Positions 1 through 14,331 are shown, counted from the first letter of the stretch. The stretch: 64,000 nucleotides of DNA from Megachile rotundata (GCF_050947335.1 NC_134991.1:5518001-5582000); one strand, 5' to 3'. Notes: a model not told the origin generated them from the letters alone. Translations and numbers: made by a program.

Positions 1-1375
1 ATTGAAACACGAGTGAAAGGTAGTTCGTTTTGTTCCCACTTTGCACATTGATCGTCTAACACAATGAAGAATACAAGGGAAGATGTTATATTTAGAGGAA
101 GCATCGGTTGTATCTAGCAGACGCGAAACTATTGACTAGGAAGCTAGTCGGAGAAATCTAGAATACAATACACAGAATATCCCGACGGTACTGGCCCATT
201 ACCAGCTCCGAACGATGAAAGACACAACCACCGACTCGCTTGATGTACTTGGACCTCGTCATCTGAAACGTCTTGCTCGTATCGATTGGCCACTAGAAAA
301 TCCATAAAACGCGGGAGAGGCTATTACATCGGAAAAGGCATTATCTTTGCTACATAGAACCAAAACAAATAGCTAATACCTACTCACCTTTACCTTCTTC
401 TTAGAACAACTCAGTCATATTAGATGCTGAAACTACGTACAAAATGTCTGCATATCATATTTAAACAAAATGTCTAGAAATAATGAAAAAGTTTATTTTT
501 ATTAGCATTCTCATCTGAATGCAGTCACTTTCCATAACTATTTTAAAAGTGATTGGGAGTGACATTATGAATGAACTTTCTTCCTTTCATTTTGAATATA
601 TAATTCAAAACATTGTACGACTATTTTAACCTCGTATAAAATATTCAGTTTTGAATAAGTAAGTTGTTGAAGAGTTAAATAAATCATAGAAGTCCTTGAA
701 GACAATGTGATGGTTTTAGGAAAATTTTTTCGCACAGTAAATGTGCAACAATGAATATCGAAGCAATTTTTTCAAATTGCAGTGAACAAATACCGTATAG
801 GAGAGCGAACTGCATCGAAAATTGAATTGAATTCGAATATACAGAACCATCGGGGTAACCCGATACCCCGGATCGAAACAGATTTTCACCATCATGAACC
901 TTTCACGGAAATCCGAGTTTTCGGTAACGAAAGCGATACGAAAAGAACGTGCACGCGATGAAAATTCAAGAAGGCTCTTTCCCGCTTCCTTTCGACGAGT
1001 ACGGTGAAATCGCTTCGAGGGCAAGGTATACTGTCGAGCACGTTAGCCTTCCGTAGGGAAAAAGGCAATATAAGAGGAGGAGGTTTCGCAACTTGGGAAC
1101 GTTTACTCCGGGAAAATTCTGTTGCTTCTCGGGGAAAATGTCGTGGGCAAATTAGGCGCAATTTTCCCGCCATTTTCGTAAGAAGAAGACTGTGCACGCG
1201 CCACAAGATGAACTCTGAAGGTCAAACAAATTGAACACTGTAAACTCAGTTCGACAATAAAATGAGTTAAAAGAATGTAGCTGTTATTGATTAAATTTAA
1301 AAGTGTATTTTTCTGAACAATTATTCATATGAACACACACGAGTTTGGTTGAAAAGAAAATGTTATTATAATACT
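1..1375. other. AT-rich unique sequence, no gene seen
   Basis: 840-1210 is GC-richer and holds three overlapping short open frames on both strands (76-104 residues), none with a recognisable domain or splice context. Confidence 0.5.
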
Positions 1376-1475
1376 GATAATTATGATAATAGTCATGACA
1401 GACTGTAACAATAATCGTAATAGAATAGACAGTAACAATTATAAACGACTACGACAATAATCACAGATGACTGTG

Positions 1476-1687
1476 GCCTAACATAAGCTAACCTAACCTA
1501 ACAATAGTCCTAAACAACTATGACAGTGACCTAACATAACCTAACCTAACCTAACAACAGTGGTAAACAACTATGACAGTGGTCTAACATAACCTAACCT
1601 AACCTAACAATAGTTCTAAACAACTATGACAGTGGCCTAACGTAACGTAACGTAACCTAACAATAGTTTTACACAACTATGACAGTG
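1476..1687. repeat. Four 53-bp tandem units containing CCTAA (insect telomere-type) repeats
   Basis: Units start at 1476, 1529, 1582 and 1635, each exactly 53 bp. Each holds several CCTAA motifs followed by a spacer with AAACAACTATGACAGTG. CCTAA is the complement of the insect telomere repeat TTAGG. A more diverged ACAATAG/ATAACA-type repeat surrounds it from about 1375 to 1855. Confidence 0.85.
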
Positions 1688-1855
1688 GTCATAAAAGACC
1701 ACAGCAATAGTTATAACAAACTATAACAGTGGCCATAATGAACTATAACAATATCTATAACAGAAGTCATGACAAACCAGTAAGAACAATGGTATAATAG
1801 CTATATAACAACAGCCACAATAAACCATTTCCATAAAAGACCATAGTAGTGTAAT

Positions 1856-2625
1856 ATAAGAATACAAAAAGAAAGTAAACCCAGTAGCCTAGCATCACTA
1901 GGATTCATCTCGTGGCGCGTGCAGGGTATAATCAGCAGTTCCAGATAACGATGGCGAACGATTTGGTGTTAGAAATTCAGAGTAGCATTTTTCCATGATT
2001 TATACACGGTCCGAAAAGTGAGATAAGAATCCAGAAAACGTCGGTTCATCACCTACGAGTGGTAGATTGGCGGACAAGAACGAATCCGTAAAACGTGAGA
2101 GGCGGTCGTTAGCGAGATAAGCTGTTCGGGAGCATCCACGGTTAAATGCTCTGTCGCGCGTGGTCACGCCGCTTTGCCCGTAATCCTTTTAGCCTGGCAG
2201 CCTCGGTTGGTTCGCTTCTTAAAACATTTTCTGTATACAGCAACGGAGGCTTAACGGCACGCTACTCGACGGCAATCTGTAAAGTGGCTGCTAGGACCAG
2301 CAAAGTCGCTCGTCGACCCATTAACAGGCCACTTACGCCGGCCCCGAATAAAGACTGATCGAAGGGACCAGAACATAGCTGTCGTACAGGACGACCATTC
2401 CTGTTAATGAGCGCATTTTTTATCGACGATGCAACCGGGTGAATTCAACGTCTTCAATTTGTATTTGCACTCGAGGAACTTTGTTCCGACACGATTCGGG
2501 AAAACGGTGTCGAACAACTACATTGCTGTAATGAATGTAAGGTCCGACGATTTTGGGAGGATCTGTTCGTTAAGATGTGAGAGAAGTTTACGGATGTGTT
2601 GTTAGTTTAGTTTCATTTCATTTTG
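1856..2625. other. Moderately GC-rich unique sequence, no gene seen
   Basis: A 70-residue frame at 2146-2358 (Arg/Ala-rich) lacks any recognisable motif. It ends where the ACGCGT array begins. Confidence 0.45.
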
Positions 2626-3215
2626 AATCACCACGCGTTAGTATTACTACGCGACGAATTACCACGCGTTGGTATTACTACGCGTTAGTATTACTATGCA
2701 TCGAATCACCACGCGTTAGTAGTACCAAGCGTCGCATTACCACGGGTTAGTATTACTACGCAACGAGTCACCACGCGTTAATACTACTAAGTGTCGAATT
2801 ATCACGCATTAATATTACTACGCGTCGAATTACCACGTATCGAATTACCACGCGTCGAATTACTGCGTATCGAATTTCCACGCGCCGAATTACCACGCTT
2901 CGAATTACCAAGCGTCAAATTACCACGTATCGAATTACCAAGCGTCGAATTACCACGCGTCGAATTACCAGGTGTTGAATTACCACGCGTCGAATTACCA
3001 CGTATCGAATTACCACGTATCGAACTACCACGCGTCGAATTACCACGCGTTAGTACTACTACGTGCTGAATTACCACGCGTCGAATCACCACGCATTAGT
3101 ATTACTATGCGCCGAATTAGCACGCGTTAGTATTAGTAAGCGCCGAATTACCACGCGTCGAATCACCATGCATTAGTATTACTACGTGTCGAATTACCAG
3201 GCATTAATACTATTA
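2626..3215 (+). repeat. ACGCGT-rich minisatellite, 15-bp unit (CACGCGTCGAATTAC)
   Basis: Around forty degenerate copies of a 15-bp unit alternate with TTAGTATTACTA spacers. Because 15 is a multiple of three, the array creates open frames of RVELP-type repeats on + and GNSTR-type repeats on -. These are not genes. Confidence 0.9.
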
Positions 3216-4140
3216 TACTAACGACCAGTCCTAACCCTCTCTATCAAACATGAAACCCAAAATAATACTACAAAAATTCAATCCGTCCCACTTTTAGAAA
3301 AAGCTTCCAAAAATCCTCTCCTACTAATCTCCTCCTAATTTGCAATCAAATAAAGTTTAATGCCACGTCTAAAAAGCGCCAAAATCAAGGTTCAATTTAC
3401 GACGTCTCTTTTTACCGTGGTTCATCGTAAAAGGTGCTGTGTCGAGCTGTGTAATATTCGACTCGAATAGGCTGACTGATTACCGCGGCAATCACGCGGG
3501 GGAAATTACCCGGGGGCTTCGAGAAAATTTAATCAAAAGACTCGATCGAACAGAACACTGGACTAGAATACATTTCGAATGGCGAACGACGAGGTCGGTC
3601 AGCCGGTCCAAAGAGACTGGAAATTCTCGAAGCCATTACCGATCTGCGCTAGTCACTTCTGCTGTTAGATGCGCATACAGTTTGTATCCATAGAATGTTT
3701 CTGTAAGTCTTGCCATCGAACCGGTGGTTTGCAGTGACAGAGCTGCTCTGCCGAGATTTCCCATGGGTAGTCGTGTAACTGGGAGTCCGCGGGGCTGTTC
3801 TGTAGGCCTTTGGCGTGCTACTTTACATAACGTTTCGTGTATCGTCGATAATCATGATTTCAATCGCTAGAAACAAGCCTTCAATTAGGTTGACGATCTG
3901 ATTTCGACATGGCGCAACGTGCAATTCTCAAAATTGAGGATACTTTATACTATATAGGATATCTCTGTTAAGATGTAGTGATCTAAATGTTATTTACTGG
4001 GGACAATATGCAATATTTTTTTGTTTTGCAACTTGCAGTAGGAGATCATTTTCTGTATTAAGGAGGAAGGACTGCTAAGTCATGTTTTATTTATCAGTTT
4101 GACGCTTGGAGCAGAAAGTGACGTTAAGAAGGTAATTAAG
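3216..4140. other. Unique spacer between two ACGCGT arrays
   Basis: 3420-3830 is GC-richer with an 84-residue frame of no recognised family. The rest is AT-rich. Confidence 0.45.
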
Positions 4141-4290
4141 TGTGCACGCGTTAGTATTACTACGCGTCGAATTACCACGCGTCGTATCACCACGCGTTAG
4201 TACTCCTACGCGTCGAATCACCACGCGTTAGTACTACTACGCATGGAACTACCACGCGTTAATATCGCTACGTTCCAAGTTACCATATAT
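4141..4290 (+). repeat. Short ACGCGT-rich minisatellite, same family and orientation as 2.6 kb
   Basis: About five 31-bp dimers of the CACGCGTTAGTACTACTACG / CGTCGAATCAC type are visible, ending in a decayed tail (CGTTCCAAGTTACCATATAT) that also ends the 11.4-kb array. Confidence 0.8.
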
Positions 4291-7149
4291 CATAGTACCA
4301 CATATTGTACATATTGCAATATAAGTAATATTTATTTATCTATTTGAAGCTTGGTGCTGAAAGTGACAATAAATTATTCGTTAACGTTCTTAATATGCAG
4401 TGGTAAATTTATGAAGAACTATTCTTGAGGTAATTAAGAATGCTCTAGTTTCCATGTTTATAACGAACCTAATAAATCCAGCAGCAGTAAGACCTCTCCA
4501 TAATACACTCATAAATTTAATAATGTAAAAATTATCATCTTGATATTATTTTATAATAAACCTCTATGACCCACTTGCCAAAATATTTGAATTCCTATTC
4601 ACAGAAATACTTTGAAAAGATTGGAAGCAATATTTGAACTCTATCGATAGACGCCGCACGCTTGCAGGAGATTCGATCGAGAGAAGTGACATTAATTGCA
4701 TGTCATAATTAAATTCCCCCCGGAAATATCCAGTCACATTGACAGGGACACTGTCGATTCGGATCGTAAAACCTCTAATTATGATCGTTTAACTCGAGAG
4801 AAGACAACAGGTTGCAAAAAGATAATGAACAAAGGAGAGTGCTTGTAATTCTGCTGGCACATCCTGACGTCCCAGCTCATTAGAAAACGAACGTGGTCGA
4901 ATTCGTAGTTGCCGAACAAAGCGGGTTTATTGGTTGGCAATCTTTACCAATTCTGCCAAAAGCTGTGAACAACTATGGGGAACGCCTGGGCAACTACGTA
5001 GACAAGTTGTACTGCAACAAGCGTCTCAAAATGTGAAGAGTATTTGGCACGTATCTGAGGGTTGCAAACGCCTAAACGAATGATTCTAATGATTTTAATG
5101 ATTTTAATTATTACTGAAACTAATTATGACCTAGTAATTCTTAATAATAAAGTCTATCGACTGTTCAAGTCTTTTGTTCTATAAACTTTGATTGATTGAC
5201 TTGTTCCATAAACTTTGTTTGATTTATTCTATGAGGACCTGCTATGATCATTGGTCCTCTATAAACTTTAAAATTAATTTTCTACAGTAATTGTATTTCC
5301 ATAAAATTTAAGTAGGGATATCATTATAATTATTATGTATTAATATTTATAAATTAATTGTTATATGAAGTTTCTTAGGCAACAACCATTAAGGATGAAC
5401 GAAGTGCGGAAATTATATTATTAAAAATCCCCAAAAGAGCAGGTATAATCGAATTGGTTATAAATAGTTATGATATAGCAGAAGCCCAGTTTAAAAAATT
5501 CACAGCTCCGACTACGTCATCGAGTAACATTGATTTAACCAACAGATTTAGCAAACTCCGATTCGTGCTCGAATTGAAAGCCGCGGACGTACGTAAAATG
5601 GCCACTTTCAATGCTTTCGGAAGAATGCGAATATTTCATGAATCTTGAAAATAGCTGCACTTCAGACAAGGAAACATACTGTCCAATTTTTATGAATCTT
5701 GGATATATTAAGCAGGTGAACAGACACGTATTCTTTTTATAGTCGTTCAATCGCAAGTTTTGGGCGCTAAAATCACCCTCTGAAGTTTCAACAAAAAATG
5801 GTATCTAAAAAGCTGTCATATGAGAAAACTCAGGGGAAAGTTTCATGGTTTAAGATAAAATAAAAAGTCATAGATTTTGTGAAATTTTTTTGTAACTGAA
5901 GGATTGTTAATTTAAATTTACGTGACGACAAAAGAAAATTTTTTTCTGAATTTAATGATATATAATTTGATGATTTCACGATTTGAGACTTGTACGTTTT
6001 TAATTTAATTTGTTAATTTCGTAAATTTTCATACATTAGAGCGCGTGAATCCGCACGAGATACATGTGTAGACACACAGTCGGCTATTATTGTGGTACAC
6101 ATTTATTAATCCTATTTTCGCCGCATTCCATGGCACGCCTGTCTAATGGTATTGAACCATTCGGGGATTAGAATGACAGATTTATTATTACATACTCATA
6201 TACGTATTTTTACACGTACGAAGATCTGCTCACGATAGCAAGTAACAAAATTATCCAAATCATTTACGATGAAAATTAACATAGTTTATGGTGCGTAAAT
6301 ATATAGAGGTACAAAATATACATTCGTGACTTAAGACACAGTCTTACTGCTTCCAACATTTTATGAATAAACTTCATTCATAAACCACGCCACATAATTG
6401 TGACATTACACAATTTCATTTGAGTACAGAACCGTCAAGAAGATTAAATATTCAGCAAGAAATGTTATCTGTGCAATATTTTATCAGTTCGATTCGCGAA
6501 TATAGTTCATATAGGTCACGCTTTCTTCGCTTTCTTGTTTTCAAAACGAAACGATAACGACTCGCAGATTCTCGAAACATCGGTACATAATTTCCAATCG
6601 TAGTGTTCGAATTGTGAGGATATAGCAGTGAGAATCGGCGAAAGTACTCAGCGGGATGTGGTCGTTAACGCAGCGAATACTCGAACTACGCCTTCGACGC
6701 CTCATCTGTTTTTACGCTTGCATTATCCGTTCATCTCGTCACGAAGTTTTATTTGTCGGATCGGCTCGTGCCGGTTGAAACGCCTTCCACGAACAGCAGG
6801 TACCGGGAAAAGAGACGACAGGTAGAATAGGGCTCGACAAGGGTGGCCACGCAAAAATTGACCGGCAATAAAGCGGACCAGCCCTTTTTAACGGCTGAGA
6901 AAATTCCTCGACCTGATCTATGTCCTCGAAGGTGATGGCCTATCGCCTTCCGCTTGTTCCTCTGCCTCGGAAGCACTTCCACGAGAACAGGTAACTAGCC
7001 CCGATGTTCGACGCGATTGAAGCGTTCGTGAAATATTCATGCCGCTTCGAACAAGGGATTGCGAAGAAGATACGATCGCTGCGGTTAGGCGAAGATTCTG
7101 ATGCTCGGTTTACGCGGAAATGGTAATCCAACCGAGATACCAAGCCTTT
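4291..7149. other. Unique AT-rich sequence, no gene seen
   Basis: Only short frames occur, for example 5454-5648 and 6749-6982. 6540-7100 is less AT-rich. No repeat or RNA gene was recognised. Confidence 0.45.
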
Positions 7150-7450
7150 CCTGTTGTTTCTCCACTGGGACTTCCGGATTTCCGAATTTTGGGAACTGGG
7201 ACTCAAAGACTTTTGCACTCTGGAAACCTAGTTTACTGGAGGACATCAAAATTTTTAGGACAGTAGGACTTCAAAAATTTGAAACTTTGGGGATTTGAAA
7301 AATTTTGCAATTTTTTGAAAGTTTGAAAAGTTGAACTTCTAAAAGTTTGAAAATTTCAGCTTGTAAAAATTTGGAAATTCATAACTTTGGAACTTTTAAA
7401 CTTTTAGGTCTCTGTAGGACTTGGAAGTTTAAAAATTTGACAATTTTTTA
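7150..7450. repeat. Degenerate G-rich/T-rich simple array
   Basis: Loose repeats of the TTTGGGAACTTTGGAA type decay into AAAATTTGAAA runs after 7290. The frames reading GFPNFGNWDSK come from it. Confidence 0.55.
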
Positions 7451-10400
7451 ATAAAAAATTTACGAACCTCAATGCTCCCATAATTATTATATTATAACCG
7501 AATTTCCCCTAAAATGTCACAAAAATAATTTTTCTGTAAGTAAGCCTAAATGTTATAATACTAATAAGTGTAAAAAGATATGTCTAAGCTTGAAAGCAAA
7601 ATTTAAACAAAATAGAAATACAAGAATAAGCAATTCGATCGTGTATTAAAATATTCACGCGTTTATGAGTTCTTTCATGAACGAGCAAGCTCTCCGTACG
7701 TTTTCTGTGCATTATACGAGGACGAGGATCGCTAGCAACTTTCGGGCAAGTTTCTGAAGCGGCAAACAGCAACGGCCCGAAATCCGTACAATACGATCCA
7801 AAAGGTGTATAAGTTTCTTCGGGAACTAAGAGGATGCAGTCACGAATAAGTGCGATCCTGTTCAAGGCGAGATCCAGCTTGCGCCACAGTTAACTTCGTG
7901 ACGTTAACAGGAGGTATTAATTAGGATGCGAGGAACTTTGGATAATTCGACGAGTAAAAAATTCACTTGGTTTCCCGCTAAATTCAACACCCAGGAAATT
8001 CGAATATCTCGTTATAAAATTAACGGGATAGAAGTTCGGATGAAACGCTTTTGAAATCGTAATCAATCACGTTTGGTAGCACGTTTTGACTCCGATTTAA
8101 CTCCCATTTTCCCCTAGTTTTACTTTCAAATGCATATATAGCACATTTCATGCATGTGACCTAAATATTACGCGAGGAGCTTGGAAAATTTATCATTCGT
8201 TCTCCGGCTATAGAAGTGCGCTTTTCAAATTCTGATTTTCGGTAACCCACATTCCTGACCTCAAACTTCCAGCATAAACACATTCTGCATATGAACGGGC
8301 AAAGGCACTGTAAGTCATCTAATTCCCGTTGCCTATTCTAGCGATTCTACATGTTCAAACAGAATACCTACGAATCAGTTTGCGTTCGATAAACAGTACA
8401 GATTGTATCAACACGCGTGAGTCAATATTTTAAATAATTTGCGCCGATTTTGACTAGATGATGTTCAGATGTATATTTTTCTAACTATGAATCGTTGTTA
8501 AAATATAATAACACTATTACATTTAATAAGATTTAATGACATTATCAGAAATTGAAGAAACGAAGATCGGTCGCTAAATTTTATACAGAAGAGATAGCTC
8601 GAATCAATTTCCCAGCTATCCACTTAAACTTTATCAGTGTAAAGAAGAGCCGTGTTCAAAGGGTCTCAGGTGTCCGAGGAAAAGGTTAAGTTCTGTCCGT
8701 AAAAGTTCCGGAGGGCCGAAATCGACATTGCGGGGGTCGCGTGCACCGACTGACCTCATTCCCTCTTGCAGCAACGAGAGTCACGTGTTCGTTAATTTCT
8801 CCAGCACGAATAAGGACGAAGGACACAGCGTATGAATCCCGTGAGAGGGTATTCAAAAAGCGTACATCTCGTTGCAAGACCTAGACGAAGAGTAACGAGG
8901 AAAAGACGCGCCATTGGCAGATTAAAGCGTCCTCATCAGACTTTGATCTTCGGGCAAGAAAAAGCGAAGACGAGCTCGTCGCGCGGCAAAGGGTGACGAA
9001 CTCCCCGAAGAACGGCCGGTTGTCAACTGGCGCGTAACAGCGACAATCGAGCGCAGGAAATAAAACGGACGTCAAAAAGACATCGGTGTCAAAAGAGGGT
9101 GTACACCGGAAACACTCCAATCGGGCATAGGACAAAAGACTACTCACGAAGACGAAGTAAGACTTCCTCATGATCCTGTCGGTCGATCGGCAAGTTGGTC
9201 CGATTCCTCTATCGGCGAATTTCTCCACTCGATCCTAATCTGATTCGTCAGAGATGTTCGACTTGCCTCCGCGTACAGGCTGCGCCCTGCAGAGAAGGGC
9301 GCATCGAGGACCTGGTCCGACCCTTCTTCGCGTCGCGGTGTCTCACTTTGCATTTACATAGGTCACACTTTTCACCCTCCTTCGCGGTGCGCTGCACGCA
9401 TCGCCACTGTACAACCGTGTCTCCCTGGCCACGTGATCTTTTACGGGGAAATGTTGAATCGAACGGGGTGGAAAACTCGGGCACGGGGAGCACGTCACGG
9501 TAGAACGGAACGAAAACGCGAGCAAACGACCTCGTGGCGCGTCAGCCTCGACGGTCGACGACGATCTACGAGGGATGCGAGCAAACCAATGGCACACCGA
9601 ACCACGCACGTGTCCACGAAGAGCTAGCCGATGTCGTCGGGCCGAAGTGCGCCGCACGAGTGTCGGCCTTAACGTCTCGAAAGCGCTTGACGTTGGCGCC
9701 CGTGTGGCTAGGGTGGGGAATGGAGGGGTTCGCGGAGAAACACGCTCTGCCCTTCCCCCCTTCTGCCCTAACCATCGCTAACCCCCTCGTACACCCCCAC
9801 CCCCGTCGCTGCTCAAACTTCTCTCTCTCTGTTTCGCGCGCTCTCACCCCCAACCCCACGTCCACCCACATCGCGACGAGGCCGAGGTTGGAATAAAGTG
9901 CTGCCGTAGGGGTGGTTTGGCTGCTCGACCAAGAAGGGGCAGAAGAGAAAGACGAGCCGATCGAAGCCCCGCAGCCATGGAACGAGACCGATAACACCAG
10001 ATACTCAACGTTTCGCGGGCCAACTTCGACCCGTAGATTGTTATGAGAACTTTTTTATGGTGTTGTTTAATCAGTCTTGTTTGCTCCGGGGCGCTGGGGT
10101 AAGGTTTAGGGTTAATTGTTTGCGCTGTTTGGATTGGCTTGCAGTTATTTGGGAACGCGGAAGTCTGAGGTCTTTTGGGGGTTTATGCGGTTGCGATTTA
10201 TTGGGAAATTTATCTGAAATTTGGACGTTGATGATGTGTAGTTTAGCAAAGTTTTGGAATAATTCACTGCAAAGGGTGTAATCGTAATGGAAAGTATTTT
10301 GCACAGGGATAGACACAAAAAAAAGAATCACTACGTTATTTCTATGGATTACGTAACTTTGTGAATTGTCAAATTTTTAAGTTCTCAAAATATAAATTTC

Positions 10401-11392
10401 AAAATCCAAAAATTCCAAGAACCTCTCCAAGATCCCATTCTTCACATTACATAGTCCTAAGAGTCCAAAATCGTGCGCCGAGGAAGGCACTGAGTTGCCT
10501 CGCGTTATATCGCCTTACAGTCAAAAAGCTCTAAAGACTTCTCCGACAAGTGGAACGTTAAGTAAAGAGCAACAATTTTACAGTAGCACGATAAACAATA
10601 GCAAATTCCGTCGCGTGATCTCGTTTAACCGAGTAAAAAGCTGAACGCAAGCCCAGCACGTTCGTCGAATCCGTAGGTGGTAAAATGACACGGTAGTTTC
10701 AATTGGAATTTCGCATTACAACGCGCGTCTCCTCCCCAAAAAAACGCCGAACAGTTTGTTGGGTTATTCGTATCGAATACCGCTGGCTACCGGTCGCACG
10801 CATCATTTCTCATGTACTGCAGCCTGCACGCAGAACAAATAGACGTTCGATTGAACGCCGGCACGCACACGCGTACCGAATCGAATCGGGTCAACGTTTC
10901 GATTAACGTTCATCAAACAACGAACGCATCGCGTACACGACAGTAATCATTTCTGCGCTGACCGATTTTTTGACGCATTGACAAGCTTTCAAATAATAGC
11001 CCCGGATACACCGGCGTTACCCGTTGGATTTTCAATATCGATAAATCTCCATCGTCGGCCCGCCTCAATCTCCGTCACCGGAATCCATCTTTTCCCGGAG
11101 CGTTTCACAAAAGATATTTCCTTGGTGAATCAGGAAATTCGTCGAGCTATAAAATTCTGTCCGTGGACCCTTCCACGGATATTTACAGCCGCTTTTTCTC
11201 ATCCACCTGTCGCGTAATGTCAATAAGTATCGAACGACTTGTTTAGCCACGCTTTCTCTACACTTTCACGCGCACGTAAATGTTACGGGGTTCGTTTCGG
11301 TTCGAATGGTAACTATTTAGATGTCGACAGTAACAGGGATATGTTACGTTGGACTGCATTTTTAATCGATATATTTGAGAACTGTGGCAACC
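7451..11392. other. Unique sequence with a GC- and CpG-rich island at about 8.7-10.0 kb
   Basis: 8680-10020 is notably rich in C, G and CpG, with a pyrimidine-rich strip at 9745-9865 that includes CTCTCTCTCTG. Many overlapping frames occur on both strands up to 143 residues, which is expected from stop-poor GC-rich DNA. It could be a promoter or 5' exon of an unrecognised gene; no coding signal decides this. Confidence 0.4.
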
Positions 11393-11875
11393 AGTGCGAA
11401 TCACCACGCGTTAGTACTACTACGAGTCGAATTACCACGCGTTAGTACTGCTACGCGTCGAATCACCACGCGTTAGTACTACTACGCCTCGAATTACCAC
11501 GCGTTAGTACTGCTACGTGTCGAATCACCACGCGTTAGTACTGCTACGCGTCGAATTACCACACGTTAGTACTACTACACGTCAAATTTCCACGTATCAA
11601 ATTACCACGCGTCGAATCTCCACGCATCAAATTACAACGTATTGAATTACCACGTATCGAATTACCACGCGTCGGATCTCTACGCATCAAATTACAACGT
11701 ATTAAATTGCCACGTATCGAATTACCACGCGTCGGATCTCTACGCATCAAATTACAACGTATTAAATTACTACGTATCGTATTACCGCATGTCGAATTAC
11801 CACGCGCCGAATCACCACGCGTTAGTACTACTCCGAGTCGAATTACCACGCGTCAATATCGCTACGTTCCAAGCT
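11393..11875 (+). repeat. ACGCGT-rich minisatellite with 31-bp dimers and a 60-bp higher-order unit
   Basis: 11393-11580 consists of 31-bp dimers (CACGCGTTAGTACT plus a CGTCGAAT half). From about 11605 a 60-bp higher-order unit, marked by ACGCATCAAATTACAACGTA, recurs three times. It is oriented like the 2.6- and 4.1-kb arrays. Confidence 0.88.
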
Positions 11876-13794
11876 ACCATGTATTACACTACCACATATT
11901 GTACATATTGTAATCATTACGTAATTCATTCTACAGAAATTAAATGCACTCATGGTGGTGAGAGATCATTAGAAAGTTACATTGTTTAGTTAGTATCAAT
12001 ATATTTGGAATGTAATATTTTCCTTTAATTCAAACAGGGGCATGAAATATATCTAATGGGGTTGTTAACTTGCACATCTTAAGCAACCTTCTAGGTTGTG
12101 TCTTAAAAATTTTCCTTCTTAACAAACATACACCGCCTCATATCTTTGCCATAAAATTTCTTGAGTACATTATTAAAAATGTACAAATTGTAGCATAGAG
12201 GACTAGAAACGTAATCCTCTTGCAGATAAATAATTTTTATTTTCTAACTCAGGGAGCAACTTAAGAACTTAAAGATAGAATCAGAGAGCAGGAATTTATT
12301 TGGCCGATTACCCAAAAGCACGAAATTATTTAGCCTAAAAGATTAAAATTGCGCGATAGTGTGTTCAAAAACCAAAAGAAAAGGATTGTCGTAAATTTGA
12401 TTATCCTAGAAGGGATCTCGCAGAGGACGGTAGTAAGGAAAACAGATTTCGATTTCCATATCGACCCCAATCGTCTCGTTATTTCAAACTAACTGGCCGT
12501 CGTTGGAGAAAAAAGGGATACCACTTGGATCGTATCGATGCTCGAAACTGCATCGAATCGATAGGTATATAACGCATGCTCGAGTTTCCGCAGGACGTGT
12601 GCTCGATACAAGACAAGGTCGTGCACGACATACTGGTAGACGAGATCCGTATACCGCTTCGGATAAGCCGTATTCGGACGATCACCGTTTTAGATAAACG
12701 GTACCCGGATAAACTGGATCCTCTCCGCATCTTAAATCGAGCCTGCACTTCGTGTCCATCGATGTCCTTTTTTCATTTTGCTTTCTCTTATTACTCTTAC
12801 TACGTCAAGATTCGTGTACAATCTTCTGATCTCTTTTGATAATTAAGGTGTTAACTTTATTTTGACGAGTCTGATTCAGGATCAATTTTACTGGGATTTT
12901 GAATATGTAACTTGGAGTTTAAGGCCAGTTTGCAAAGATTGACACCAAATTGAATTTTTTGTCTGTTCTAATATTGGAGCTGTGATTCTAACGCACTTGA
13001 GAAATAAATCATAGACCAAGGGGTTAATCGTCGAGTCTCGTATTTGAATGACATATGAATTCGTACCAGAATCGAGCATTTGTGGGATAATAAACAAATT
13101 GGTTCGGTAAGGTTAAGGTTTATAGAGCTTGTCAACATATGGATGTGGTCGATGGGAAAATTTAATTTGATACAAGCACATAACAAGTATAAATAATTAG
13201 ATATCTTATTTGATCTCAGATAAGATTTCTTATACAATGTTAAAAGATCTATCCTAATAATTTTTAAAAATAAAATTGGTTCGCTTTAAAATGATTTGAA
13301 GAAGTAAAATTTACCTGACATTCATTTCAAAAATAATTAATAAATAATGAATAATTAATAAATGATGAAACAATGCAATTGTACGATAATTGATTCTTGT
13401 ATAACAAAGTCGTGAGAATAATGAAGAAAATTTACATATGAAATGAACATATCGAATAAAGGAAATCTTCGTAGTCTGTTGCGATAATTAACACGATGTA
13501 ATTGAATAACTTCGATATCTGACCCTGTGCGACGTAATCGTGATAATTTATGGACGACAGTGCAACAGCGCGTTGATTATTTGATAATACAGTTCGGTGA
13601 TCAATCATTAAGCTGTAATTAAATAGCTACTGTTGATATATGTAATTAGCTGCACCCGGTTCATGCACTATTTACAACTGATCAGTCACAACCATTTCGT
13701 GTTGATTAATGTTTTTGAAATATTGATACACTCGTTTATTATTTTGCTTATTACGTTTCTACAATGGAACGTGCTGTTCTGGATTCTTAAATTA
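11876..13794. other. Unique AT-rich sequence, no gene seen
   Basis: 12400-12780 is GC-richer with short overlapping frames on both strands. The rest is very AT-rich. Confidence 0.45.
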
Positions 13795-14331
13795 ATTCCC
13801 AAAATTTCCAAATTTTCCAAAATTCCTAAAATTCCTAAAATTCCTAAAATTCTTAAAATTCCTAAAATTACTAAAATTCCTGAAATTCCTGAAATTCCTA
13901 GTCCCAAAATTTCAAAAATTCCCAATATTCCTGAAATGTCAAAAATTCTCAAAATTTCCATATCTCCAAATTCCACAATTTCTAAGTGCCAAAATTCTCA
14001 AATACCAAAATTCCCAAATACCAAAATTCCCAAATCCCCAAATTTCTAAGTTACTAATTTTCTAAATTCCTAAATTCCCAAAGTCCCAAACTTCCAAATT
14101 CCAAAATTTTTAAATCCCAAAATTCTCAAATCCCAAAATTCCCAAAGTCTCAAACTTCCAAATCTCAAAATTCCCAAAGTCTCAAATTTCCAAATTTCCA
14201 AATCTCAAAATTCCCAAATTTCCCAAAATTCCCAAAGTCCCAAACTTCCAAATCTCAAAATTCCCTAAATTCCCTAAATTCCCAAAGTTCCCAAAATTCC
14301 AATATCCCAAATTAAAAAATTCCCAAACACA
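13795..14331. repeat. C-rich array, 9-bp unit (AAAATTCCT) passing into 8/9-bp units
   Basis: Perfect AAAATTCCT copies at 13825-13900 give way to CCAAAATTC, CCAAACTTCC and CCAAATCTC variants. Open frames of KIPKIP or GILGIL type on the two strands are artefacts. Confidence 0.88.

Noticed and set aside
1476..1687. Idea that the window starts near a chromosome end
   Set aside because: Only short CCTAA runs inside a 53-bp unit, with unique DNA on both sides; no long telomere tract.
2791..3092. RVELP pentapeptide-like protein on + and GNSTR-type protein on -
   Set aside because: Artefact of the 15-bp ACGCGT minisatellite; resemblance to pentapeptide repeats is superficial.
9195..9997. Overlapping frames up to 143 residues on both strands
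   Set aside because: GC-rich DNA has few stops; composition is not protein-like and frames on opposite strands overlap completely.
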